Shown piece by piece: positions 32,787 through 41,500 of a stretch of DNA of 64,000 nt. A program made the position numbers and the translations under genes. Within the stretch, counting starts at the first letter, position 1. Each line of letters opens with the position of its first letter. The notes under the pieces are model-generated. The model was not told where the DNA came from. It did not search any database and worked only from the letters and a program-made list of their open reading frames with translations. Source of the DNA: Terriglobales bacterium (GTDB lineage: Bacteria; Acidobacteriota; Terriglobia; Terriglobales; Acidobacteriaceae); contig DASPRM010000156.1 in the NCBI GenBank assembly GCA_035624455.1, forward strand, positions 41,765-105,764, given 5' to 3'.

Positions 32787-33728
32787 TCACCTGCGATCGA
32801 GCAGTCTGACCGTCTCCAGCACAGTGTTGCCCACGATTTCCAAACTCGTGGGGCTCAACTTATCGAGGGTGTCTTCTGAGCTATGGTGAAATACGTTATG
32901 GTATCCGTAGTCCAAATCGATTATGTCAGCGACGGGAACCTGCAGACGCGCGAACGGCAGGTGGTCGTCATCAATCTGCGTGGTGCGCGCAAAAAAATGG
33001 GACTGAAAGCCCAATGCGCCCGCAGCCTGGTATACCAGGTCCTCCAGCCAGGGCGTTGAATTCAGATCGCGGTCGATATTCAGATCGGCATCGCCGATCA
33101 TATCCAGCAATAAGAATGCCTTAATCGTTTTCAGGGTTCCCTCCTGCTGCCATTTTGCAGCCAGATGACGGCTTCCATAGAGGCTATCCGTCGGACTCCA
33201 TTTCTGTATTGCTTCTTCCCCATCTGTCCAGACCAGCCACACTGCGTATCCGTCGCGTTTCTTTCCCCGGAAGTGGTTGGCGAGTTCAAGCAGCAGTCCG
33301 GTCGAGGAGCCACCATCGTTCGCGCCGACATAGTTCTTCAGCGGATAATTCGTGTCGTAGTGTCCGGCGATGACGATGATTCCGTCTTTTGTGCCGGGGT
33401 ACTTCGCAATGATGTTGCGCATCTCGAATTTTCCGGCCGGAGTGTCAGCGGTGAAAACATCCTCCTCCACCTGGTCCCCGTGGAGCCGGGAATGGATATA
33501 CGCCTGGGTCATCTTGTGACCGGTGCTACCCACAGGACGTGAACCGATCTGCACTACCTCGCGGACATATTGCATGGCTCGCGTTGGATTGATGCGGGCC
33601 GAAGAAGGAGTTGTGTCGGAAATGTTGGCCGCCTTCCCGCGTGGGTGTGCAGTTTTTGATCCAGTTTGGATTGCATGGGCAAGGGAAGCGCAGAATGTCA
33701 GGATCAGGATGACACTTGTGGGTCTCAC
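32787..33728 (-). CDS. Secreted M28-family zinc peptidase (glutaminyl cyclase-like)
   Basis: A 313-residue exported protein: signal peptide (PTSVILILTFCASLAHA), then an M28 fold with zinc ligands in AGHYDTN, GANDGGSSTG, WTDGEEA, LLDMIGDAD and GYHNVFHHSSEDTLDKL. The sequence resembles glutaminyl-peptide cyclotransferases of the M28 group as well as aminopeptidases. The GTG at 33728 overlaps the tatC stop by 4 bases (GTGA), giving coupled translation with the Tat translocase; its own signal peptide looks Sec-type (no twin arginine). An in-frame stretch continues upstream inside tatC but is a shadow. Confidence 0.88.
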   Translation of the reverse strand: MRPTSVILILTFCASLAHAIQTGSKTAHPRGKAANISDTTPSSARINPTRAMQYVREVVQIGSRPVGSTGHKMTQAYIHSRLHGDQVEEDVFTADTPAGKFEMRNIIAKYPGTKDGIIVIAGHYDTNYPLKNYVGANDGGSSTGLLLELANHFRGKKRDGYAVWLVWTDGEEAIQKWSPTDSLYGSRHLAAKWQQEGTLKTIKAFLLLDMIGDADLNIDRDLNSTPWLEDLVYQAAGALGFQSHFFARTTQIDDDHLPFARLQVPVADIIDLDYGYHNVFHHSSEDTLDKLSPTSLEIVGNTVLETVRLLDRR

Positions 33729-34528
33729 GCTTCCGCCTTGGTCTTGCGCTTGCGATGTGCGGGGTGGACGAGCCAGGCGATCAGGATGCTCACCGCATAA
33801 AGCAATACCATAGGCGCAGCGAAGATACACATGTTCAGAATGTCGGTGGTAGGGGTAACGATCGCGGCGATGATGAAGATGATCAGAATCGAATAACGGA
33901 AGTTGCGCCACATCCAGCCGGCACTGATGACGCCCATCAGGGACAAGAAAAACACCAGTATGGGCATCTCGAAAATGACGCCCAGGCCGATCATGATAGT
34001 GAGAAACAGGTCGGTGTACTCCCCGATGGTGATCATGGGCTGGAACTGCCGTCCGTAGCCGATCAGGAAGTCCAGCGCCGCCGGGTAAACGATTTTGTAG
34101 CCGAAATAGCCTCCCGCCAGGAACAAAAACACAGTGAAGAACATGAAAGGCACGACATAACGCCGCTCGTGGCGATAAAGGCCAGGAGCTATGAAAGCCC
34201 ACACTTGGTAAAGCACAAACGGCGAAGCCAAAAACAGCCCTCCGATAAACCCCACTTTCAGGTACATGTTGAAGGGCTCGGTCGGGTTCAGATACACCAG
34301 CTTCTGGGACAGATTGTGCCGGGCAAGCGCCTCCATGATCGGCGTCTGCATGTAGCCGTAAATTCTGTCGGCATAACCCCAACAGATGAAAAAGCCGATA
34401 GCTACATAAGCCAGAGACCAGATAATGCGCCGCCGCAGTTCCTCAAGGTGCTCGAGGAAGCTCATGCTCGCCATGTGCTCTTGTATTGCCTGGCGCGCCT
34501 CGGAGAGCGTCGGGGGGGAACTAGGCAT
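33725..34528 (-). CDS. tatC: Sec-independent protein translocase TatC
   Basis: A 267-residue six-helix protein, the receptor core of the twin-arginine translocase. Shows FLEHLEELRRRIIWSL at the start, PTEPFNMYLKVGFIGGLFLASPF, the FRYSILIIFIIAAIVTPTTD region, and a basic tail. Length and motifs are normal. Start ATG 34528 lies 8 bases inside the end of the TatA/B-like gene; the M28 peptidase gene overlaps its own stop by 4 bases. The three genes are an operon. Confidence 0.96.
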   Translation of the reverse strand: MPSSPPTLSEARQAIQEHMASMSFLEHLEELRRRIIWSLAYVAIGFFICWGYADRIYGYMQTPIMEALARHNLSQKLVYLNPTEPFNMYLKVGFIGGLFLASPFVLYQVWAFIAPGLYRHERRYVVPFMFFTVFLFLAGGYFGYKIVYPAALDFLIGYGRQFQPMITIGEYTDLFLTIMIGLGVIFEMPILVFFLSLMGVISAGWMWRNFRYSILIIFIIAAIVTPTTDILNMCIFAAPMVLLYAVSILIAWLVHPAHRKRKTKAEA

Positions 34529-34895
34529 CGGCGGGCTTAGGCGAGTGATCGGATTCGCTCATACCGGCAGCGTGCCCATTGGAGCCGGCTGGAGGACTTT
34601 GTGGCGGCTCGGTGGTGGTTGGGGTTGCGCTGGCGGTCTCAGTAGTGCCCAGGAAATGATTCATTATGGTTCCGGCCGGAGATTCGATCCTGGGAAGATC
34701 CTGCTTGATCTGGCTGGCCTCGGCTTCCAGATTGCGCATCTCGGCTTCTAGTTGCCATTTGAATTCATTACTGGCTTTCTTGAATTCGGCCAAAGCCTTT
34801 CCGATCTGGCGGCCAATCTCCGGCAGCTTCTTGGGCCCGAAGATGATGAGGGCCAGCACGAAAATGAACATCATTTCCGGGAAGCCGAGGTTCAT
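34521..34895 (-). CDS. tatA: Tat translocase TatA/TatB-family subunit
   Basis: A 124-residue protein: one membrane helix (MNLGFPEMMFIFVLALIIFG), the P-K-K-L-P-E-I-G hinge, an amphipathic helix (IGKALAEFKKASNEFKWQLE) and a proline/threonine-rich tail to residue 124. It forms or assists the transport pore of the twin-arginine system with TatC. TatA and TatB cannot be told apart safely; the extended helix and long tail are compatible with a TatB or a bifunctional protein. The ATG at 34895 has the proper N terminus; the longer frame upstream lacks one. Confidence 0.88.
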   Translation of the reverse strand: MNLGFPEMMFIFVLALIIFGPKKLPEIGRQIGKALAEFKKASNEFKWQLEAEMRNLEAEASQIKQDLPRIESPAGTIMNHFLGTTETASATPTTTEPPQSPPAGSNGHAAGMSESDHSPKPADA

Positions 34896-34947
34896 GAAGT
34901 CATCATACTGCGACCGGCAACACACAGCAAACTGGGACGGTCCGCGC

Positions 34948-35009
34948 GGAGCGGAGATGGTCAAGGCGCCAGGAGACTCTGGGGTTGTCTCGTCAAACCT
35001 ACCGCTCCA
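34948..35009 (+). other. tRNA-like relic (truncated)
   Basis: GGAGCGG (34948-34954) pairs perfectly with CCGCTCC (35002-35008) like a 7-bp acceptor stem, followed by A as discriminator. Between them lie a D-arm-like ATGGTCAAGG and an AGACT-CTGGGGT-TGTCT anticodon-like hairpin. But only 62 bases separate the ends instead of about 73, no GTTCGAATC T-loop exists, and the stem has a mismatch. It is best seen as a degraded tRNA or chance fold, between tatA and ctpA. Confidence 0.3.
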
Positions 35010-35104
35010 GCCCGGGATGACAATATTTTGCGGCTTTTGGGACCGTCACCCGCATCACAGGTATATGAACCAGCGTGTGCCCTGGAAGGCTGGATTTACC
35101 ATGC

Positions 35105-35110
35105 TATACT
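35105..35110 (+). promoter_or_regulatory. Extended -10 promoter of ctpA
   Basis: TGCTATACT (TGn plus TATACT at 35105-35110) lies about 50 bases before the ctpA start. A weak -35 (CTGGAA, 35082-35087) is 17 bases upstream. Confidence 0.5.
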
Positions 35111-35161
35111 GCACTTACAGCAAGGTAATGGGCTTCCCATACCGCTCTCACCTGAGGAAAC

Positions 35162-36778
35162 ATGCCGATGGCCCGTAGTTCTCGCCGCTCGCTTCTTCTC
35201 ATTGCTGTTGTGATTCTGGCCTGTGGGTTCCTGGGCGCCATGTTCGGCCAGAGGGTCAGCACTAACGCCAACACGGGAGACTCCGAGATCAGTAGCAGCT
35301 TGCGGACCTTTTCGCAAGTCTACGATCTCGTCGAGCAGAACTACGCCGAGCCGGTGAGCGCCGACAAAGCCATTTACAACGGGGCTATCCCGGGAATGTT
35401 ACGAGTGCTCGATCCGCACTCCAACTTCTTCGATCCCAAGTCCTATGCCCTGCTGCGAGAAGAGCAGCGCGGCAAATACTACGGCGTGGGAATGCAAGTT
35501 GGACCCCGGAATAACAAGGTCATTGTGATCGCCCCATTCGCGGGTACTCCCGCTTACCGCGCGGGAATTCACCCCGGTGACGTCATCGTGGCAGTAGATG
35601 GCAAGCCCACCGACAACATGAGCACGCCGGAAGTTGCTGAACTCCTAAAGGGGCCCAAAGGGACGACAGTCAAGATCACTGTCATGCGCGAAGGGTCGGC
35701 CAAACCGCTCGATTTCACGGTGGTGCGTGATGAAATTCCACGCTACAGCGTAGATCTGCATTTCCTGATTCGCCCGGGGATCGGCTACATGCACATTTCC
35801 GGTTTTCAGGAGACTACCGACCACGAAGTTCAGCAGGCATTGGACGAAATGGGCGATCTCAAGGGCTTGATCCTTGATCTACGCCAAAATCCCGGTGGAC
35901 TGCTCAGCGAGGGCGTGGGGGTTGCAGATAAGTTCCTGCACAAGGGCGCGGTAATTGTGTCGCACCACGGCCGCTCGTCACCGGAGAAGGTCTATCGAGC
36001 AAGCCACGGCAACGGCGGTAAGGATTACCCCATCGTAGTGCTGGTGAATCGCGGAACTGCTTCTGCGGCAGAAATCGTTGCCGGCGCTATCCAGGACCAT
36101 GATCGCGGTCTGATCGTGGGCGAGAACACCTTTGGCAAGGGACTGGTACAGACTGTGTATCCGCTTTCTGAAAATACCGGTTTGGCCCTCACTACTGCCA
36201 AGTACTACACGCCCAGCGGCCGCCTTATCCAGCGGGATTACACTGGCGTCTCCCTGTACGATTATTACTACAACCGCGATGCCGAGAAGAACGGCAATCA
36301 TGAAGTGAAGATGACCGATAGCGGACGCCCGGTCTATGGCGGCGGTGGCATTACCCCAGACGTGAAGATTGAAAGTCCGAAAAGCACTCCGCTACAGGAC
36401 CGCCTGCTCCAGCATTACGCATTCTTCAATTTCGCGAAACGCTATACCCTGAATCACCCGGTGTCCAAGTCCTTCGAAGTGGATGAGACGGTTATGCAGG
36501 ACTTCCGCAAGTACCTGGATGAAGAAAAGGTTCCCTACACTGAACAGGAGCTTGCCGAAGTTCATGACTGGGTGAAGGGCAACCTTCGCTCGGAGATCTT
36601 CGTGGATGCTTTCGGCCAGGAAGAAGGATTGAAGGTTCGCGCCGAAGCTGACCCGCAGGTCGTGAAGGCGCTCGATCTGCTGCCCAAGGCCAAGGAACTC
36701 GCGGATAACGCCAAGCGCGTGATCGCCGAGCGCAACAATGCCCGCGCCTCCGCGATGAACAACCCGGCTAACCAATAA
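35162..36778 (+). CDS. ctpA: Carboxy-terminal processing protease CtpA (S41)
   Basis: A 538-residue periplasmic serine protease that trims or degrades envelope proteins from the C terminus. It has an N-terminal helix (SLLLIAVVILACGFLGA), a PDZ domain (about 105-190, with GTPAYRAGIHPGDVIVAVDG) and the S41 core with catalytic S301 in NRGTASAAEIV and K326 in FGKGLVQ. The extended C-terminal 140 residues are usual for long Ctp members. The ATG at 35162 is preceded by GAGGAAAC. Monocistronic. Confidence 0.95.
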   Translation: MPMARSSRRSLLLIAVVILACGFLGAMFGQRVSTNANTGDSEISSSLRTFSQVYDLVEQNYAEPVSADKAIYNGAIPGMLRVLDPHSNFFDPKSYALLREEQRGKYYGVGMQVGPRNNKVIVIAPFAGTPAYRAGIHPGDVIVAVDGKPTDNMSTPEVAELLKGPKGTTVKITVMREGSAKPLDFTVVRDEIPRYSVDLHFLIRPGIGYMHISGFQETTDHEVQQALDEMGDLKGLILDLRQNPGGLLSEGVGVADKFLHKGAVIVSHHGRSSPEKVYRASHGNGGKDYPIVVLVNRGTASAAEIVAGAIQDHDRGLIVGENTFGKGLVQTVYPLSENTGLALTTAKYYTPSGRLIQRDYTGVSLYDYYYNRDAEKNGNHEVKMTDSGRPVYGGGGITPDVKIESPKSTPLQDRLLQHYAFFNFAKRYTLNHPVSKSFEVDETVMQDFRKYLDEEKVPYTEQELAEVHDWVKGNLRSEIFVDAFGQEEGLKVRAEADPQVVKALDLLPKAKELADNAKRVIAERNNARASAMNNPANQ

Positions 36779-36845
36779 ACCCGCTAACTGGCCTCCGTCG
36801 CGCTCTTGCCTCAGCTTTGGGCCCAGGCGAGGGCGCGTTATTGGC

Positions 36846-37401
36846 TTAGTTCGAAGCTTCGAGCTTTTCTGCTATGGCCAGCATCTTCGTAACGCTATTC
36901 CAGTTTCTCGCCGTCCCTGAAGTTTTCAGCACCTTCTCAATGGCCGGCCAGGGGAGTTTGGGACGAGCCAAACCATTGGCGTAGTAGATATAGAGTTCAC
37001 GCGCTTCTGCGCGCACTTCATCCGGCTCAATCTTGAACGCAAGCAACCTACTGCGGGCTTCCTTGCCGGGATCAACAGCCAGAAAGGTGACTAGAAATTT
37101 GCGCGGTTCGAGGTCGCGCTGCCCGGCAAACGGGTTTCTGGCAATCACGTCACGAAGTTCGGCCGCGGTGCGCAGGATAACGTCGGAATGGAATCCAAAC
37201 TTACACTCAATAGCATTTTCGATGCGCTTGGCGAGCTCAACCAGATCGCGTTCTTCCGTGCGGAAGATCACATTGCCGGATTGCACGAAGGTCTGGCAAT
37301 CGCGGAGTTTGAGGGACTGATATACCGCGCGAAGCTTCCATCTGAATGCGGCGGTGCGGCCCCAGGTTGACACCGCGCAGCATGGAAATAATGACCGGCA
37401 T
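36846..37401 (-). pseudogene. DUF1697-family gene with one frameshift
   Basis: The ATG at 37401 reads MPVIISMLRGVNLGPHRRIQ, M-E-A, the conserved beginning of DUF1697 proteins, but leaves frame near 37331-37340 (GGAAGCTTC on the minus strand). One base away the frame resumes as W-K-LRAVYQSLKLRD, then FVQSGNVIF, and runs to a normal end at residue about 185. The full product would be about 185 residues, right for the family. A single inserted G (or two missing bases) explains it. Either an assembly error or a fresh null allele; both halves still look conserved. DUF1697 function is unknown. Confidence 0.8.
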
Positions 37402-37516
37402 GGGGAGGTTCAGTATATTCCTGTCGCTGCTGCGGGGCAGCAGTGCCGAAAATACGAAACCGGCCTCGTCAATCTGCTCTATGCCATCGGTGTGGCCCAA
37501 TAGGCCTGCACCACAG

Positions 37517-38362
37517 CTAAGCTTGCAGGTTCGCCGGCCGGCCGGTGAGCCGTTCGATACGCTTGGCCACGGGAGGATGAGTGGAAAACAAGTTGCCGAA
37601 ATTCATGCCGAGCAGCGGCTGAATGATGAAAAGGTGTGCGGTAGAAGGCGAAGCCACCATGGGTACACGACGGGAATAGGCATCGATTTTGGCCAAAGCG
37701 CTGGCGAGGGCATAAGGGTTTCCCGTGGTGCGAGCGCCGGTGGCATCGGCTTCGTACTCGCGCGAGCGCGAGACAGCCAACTGAATCAGCATGGCCGCCA
37801 GTGGGGCGAGGATAAGCATGATAAGTCCAATCGCACCGCCACCTCCGCGATTACGATCGTCGCGGCTACCTCCAAACCAGAATCCCATGCGCGCCAGAAA
37901 CGTAATGGCGCCGGCAAGAGTAGCGGCAACCGACGAAATGAGGATGTCGCGATTACGGACATGTCCCAGCTCGTGCGCCAGCACGCCTTCCAGTTCTTCA
38001 TCGTTGAGCAATTCGAGAATGCCCTGGGTAACGGCGACCGATGCGTGCCGGGGGTTGCGACCGGTAGCAAAGGCATTGGGAGATTCGGTGGGAATCATGT
38101 AGAGCTTCGGCATCGGCGTGCCGGTCTTTTGAGTCAGACGCTGGACGATCTGGTAAACGCGAGGAGCCTGCTGGGGCGAAATAGGGCGGGCGCCGGACGC
38201 CATGAGGGCAATCTTGTCAGAGAAAAAATAGGAAATGAAATTCATAAACCCGGCAAAAATCAGAGCCATCACCATCCCACGCTGTCCACCGAAGTACTGA
38301 CCGATGAAGAGCAGGAAAAGGGTCATGGCGGTCAGCAGCAGTGCTGTCTTGAAGGTGTTCAT
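37517..38362 (-). CDS. htpX: Membrane metalloprotease HtpX (M48)
   Basis: A 281-residue membrane protease in quality control. Two N-terminal helices (FKTALLLTAMTLFLLFIG and MVMALIFAGFMNFISYFF), the zinc motif HELGH at 130-134, two further helices and the distal ligand in SREYEADATG. The ATG at 38362 has GAGGATCT before it; the longer upstream frame is not needed. Divergent from the giant surface gene at 38585. Confidence 0.95.
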   Translation of the reverse strand: MNTFKTALLLTAMTLFLLFIGQYFGGQRGMVMALIFAGFMNFISYFFSDKIALMASGARPISPQQAPRVYQIVQRLTQKTGTPMPKLYMIPTESPNAFATGRNPRHASVAVTQGILELLNDEELEGVLAHELGHVRNRDILISSVAATLAGAITFLARMGFWFGGSRDDRNRGGGGAIGLIMLILAPLAAMLIQLAVSRSREYEADATGARTTGNPYALASALAKIDAYSRRVPMVASPSTAHLFIIQPLLGMNFGNLFSTHPPVAKRIERLTGRPANLQA

Positions 38363-38584
38363 AGATCCTCGCTTATGTCTCAATAGATGATAGGTGGAAA
38401 ACTTCGATGCAGGCGGGTTCGCTATCGGGAAAATTCTTGTCAAGAGGAGAAAAATCCAGGGTCCCGGCTAAGTGCTGCATTTTGACGAGCATGGCCGGGT
38501 CGTGGCAATGTCCCAAAAGGGGGTGAGAAATTGGTAGTCTGGAAATAGAAGCTTGAATTAGCGCACAGAGTGTGAGCTGAAAAG

Positions 38585-41500
38585 ATGAGACTGCTTGAGC
38601 ATAGCCGCCCGCGGAGGCGGCTTTTCTATTTTGTGCTGGTGTCGATGCTGGCCGCTGCACTGGTGCCTGCGGTCAGAGGAACAACGGACCCGGCGACTGT
38701 ACTGGTGAGTGATGTGATCTATCGAGCCGACGGAACTCCGGCGTCGGGGACGGTGGTGATCTCGTGGACTGCATTTGTCAGCCCCGATAGCAAGCCGGTA
38801 GCAGCGGGTTCGATGAGCTTGAAGATTGGAACTTCCGGAGCGCTGAGCGTGGCGCTGATTCCCAACGAGGGGGCGACGCCCGCGGGCACCTACTACAAGG
38901 TTGTTTTGCAACTGGATGATGGCACCAGCAGTACGGAGTACTGGAGCGTGCCGGCCACGGGACCGGCGACGATCGCGGCGATCCGGACCAAGGTCGTGGC
39001 GGGGGCGGCAGCGGGACAGAGCGTCTCCCGCCAGTACGTGGATTCGAGCCTGGCGGCGAAAGCCGATGATGTGGTGGTGGTGCATCGCAGTGGCGACGAA
39101 CCGGTCGCGGGAGTGAAGACCTTCGCGGCGTCGCCGCTCGTTCCCACGCCCACCGATTCCATGGCGGCTGTGAATAAGGCTTACGTGGATACCGCGGTGG
39201 CCAGCGGCAGTGGCAATGACTTTGTCCGCCGTAGCGGCGACACCATGACGGGAGCTTTGACTTTGGCGGCGGATCCCCAGAGCGCAAGCCAGGCCGCCAA
39301 TCGCCACTACGTTGATCTCCAGGTTTCTGGGTTGACTGGAACCCTGGGCCAGAAGATGAACCGGCAGGGGGATACGCCGATCACGCTGGCGGAGGCACGC
39401 TATTCGACGCAATTCCCTTCCATCCAGGATGCGATCAACGACGCCGGGCAGACAGGCTCGGTGGTGATTCCCTCGAACTATGGCGGCGCCGACAAGTTCA
39501 CCAATCCCAACAATATTCCGGTGGTTGATTATCGCGGCGGAGCGACGGCCCCCTCTGGCGTTGTTAATGTGAAAGGATTCGGCGCCGGCGGAGATGGGAG
39601 TTCCGACGATTATGCGGCGATCCAGGCGGCGATCAACTACGCCTGCAGCAAGAATCCGCCGCCCACAGTCTATTTCCCCTCAGCCACATACCTGATCTCC
39701 AAGCCGCTGCGTGTGAGCTGCGCCAAGTTCAGCATGGGAGGAGATGGACGATACATCTCCACCATTCAAAAGAGCTTTGGTGGAGGCCCGGCCATCTTCT
39801 TCGCCAGTACCACTGGCACAGGTGCGAATCAATATCCGCCAATTCTGACCGGACCGGCGCTCGCCACAGGTGCCGGATCGTCGATGTACCTGGACGGAAT
39901 TGCTGGCCACCAGGCACTGGATCTTTTCGAAGGCAATTCCACGTTCGAGTGGTTCCTGAAGGGAAAGAACAATTTCACCCTCGACTTCTATTACAAGCCC
40001 GAGGATCTGAGTGCGTCCGGCACCCAGGGCGTGATCATGGAAATGGCAGGCGCGTCGAACTGGGACAACTACCACCAGACATTGCAGATTGGGGCGAATC
40101 CACAGGGACAAGTCTGGGGGAACTTCGATATTGGTGGCACATTACGGACGGTGGTGTCGTCAGTAGGAGCGCTTGCCAATAACAACGTCTACCACGTTGC
40201 GTTCACCTACGATGGTTCGAGTCTGCGATTGTTCGTAAACGGGGTGTTGCAGGCGACCACGGCCGCCACCGGCGCTTTCACCTACACTCAACATGAAGTT
40301 TTCAACGTGGGATTTGGCGGGCAGACTAACTTTCCGCTGGCAGGCGCTACCTCATCTCCTGCGAAAGGATGGATCGATTCCATCCGCGTCTCTGCGGGCG
40401 CGCGCTGGACCGCGAACTTCACACGACCAACTGCCAAGTTCACCTATGACGGGAACACCCTGATCCTGGTCAACTTCGATAACAACTTTGATGCTTTTGT
40501 CGGCGCGACTTACCAGGGACTGGGAACGGTTTGGCTGACAAATATCAACCCACAATTCGGCAGTGGCCCTGGCGACGTTTACCTACACGATCTCGGCTTT
40601 GGTGGCGGGATATGGGCAATGTGGAACGTGCACTCGACTATACGCAACGTATACGTCACGAATGCCACCTATCCGATTTACTTCATGGAAAACGGATACG
40701 AGAGCGCCATTGAGGACGTCGAGGTGTTTACCGGCCGGGCATGCATGTCATTCGCGGTGGCCGGACCGATTGAGATCCGCTCGCCACAACTGCGCGCCTG
40801 TGCTTATGGACTTCGGGCGTACGGTGCAGCCCTGAACGTGACCAATGCCTGGGTGGAAATGAATTCGCTAGCCTGGGCGGGAATCTCACTGATGGGCGCC
40901 GGCAATGGGGACGGCGTCTGGACCTTCACCAACCCGGTGCTCAGCCCTGAAGCAGGAGTTGGACCTCAATATCAGAATGCATGGGAGGTAAGCGCCAGTG
41001 ATGCGCTCTCCATCGTGGGCGGAACGACGGAGAACTATCAGGCGCCATTCTTCACGTTTCACAACGGCACCAATGGCGTGAACGTCCTCGGCCACGAGAT
41101 GCACACCAGCGGAGACCCGGCGCCACCATTTGTCTTTCAATTCGGCAACTCGCCGGCACAGCCGATTAACGTGCTGCTTCCAAAGCTGGTGAGCAGCACG
41201 GGGGTAAACCCGGCGCTTACCGATCATCCAGAAAGCGTCAACCAAATCAAGTCGTCCACGGTGTTGGCGGTGGGCTACAGCGCCAGTCCCACGTTTGACG
41301 CTTCTCTGGCAACGGCATTCAAGATGACGCTGACCGGCAACGTTACATCTTCAACTCTCAGCAACGCCAAGAATGGAGATCTGCTGACGTTCATCCTCTG
41401 CCAGGACACCGCCGGAGGACGAACTTTTGCCTGGCCGGCGAACATGGTGGGAGGAGCGGCGCTGAATCCTGCCGCAAATCAGTGCACAACGCAGAGCTTC

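Noticed and set aside
32787..34382. 531-codon version of the M28 peptidase reaching into tatC
   Set aside because: The first part reads non-coding sequence out of frame with tatC. The GTG at 33728, with a signal peptide and GTGA overlap, is the natural start.
33716..34540. Plus-strand frame of 274 codons over tatC
   Set aside because: TatC is unmistakable on the other strand; the antisense reading is rich in H, Q and D with no fold pattern.
34948..35009. A functional tRNA gene
   Set aside because: Only 62 bases, no proper T-loop and an anticodon-stem mismatch; at most a relic.
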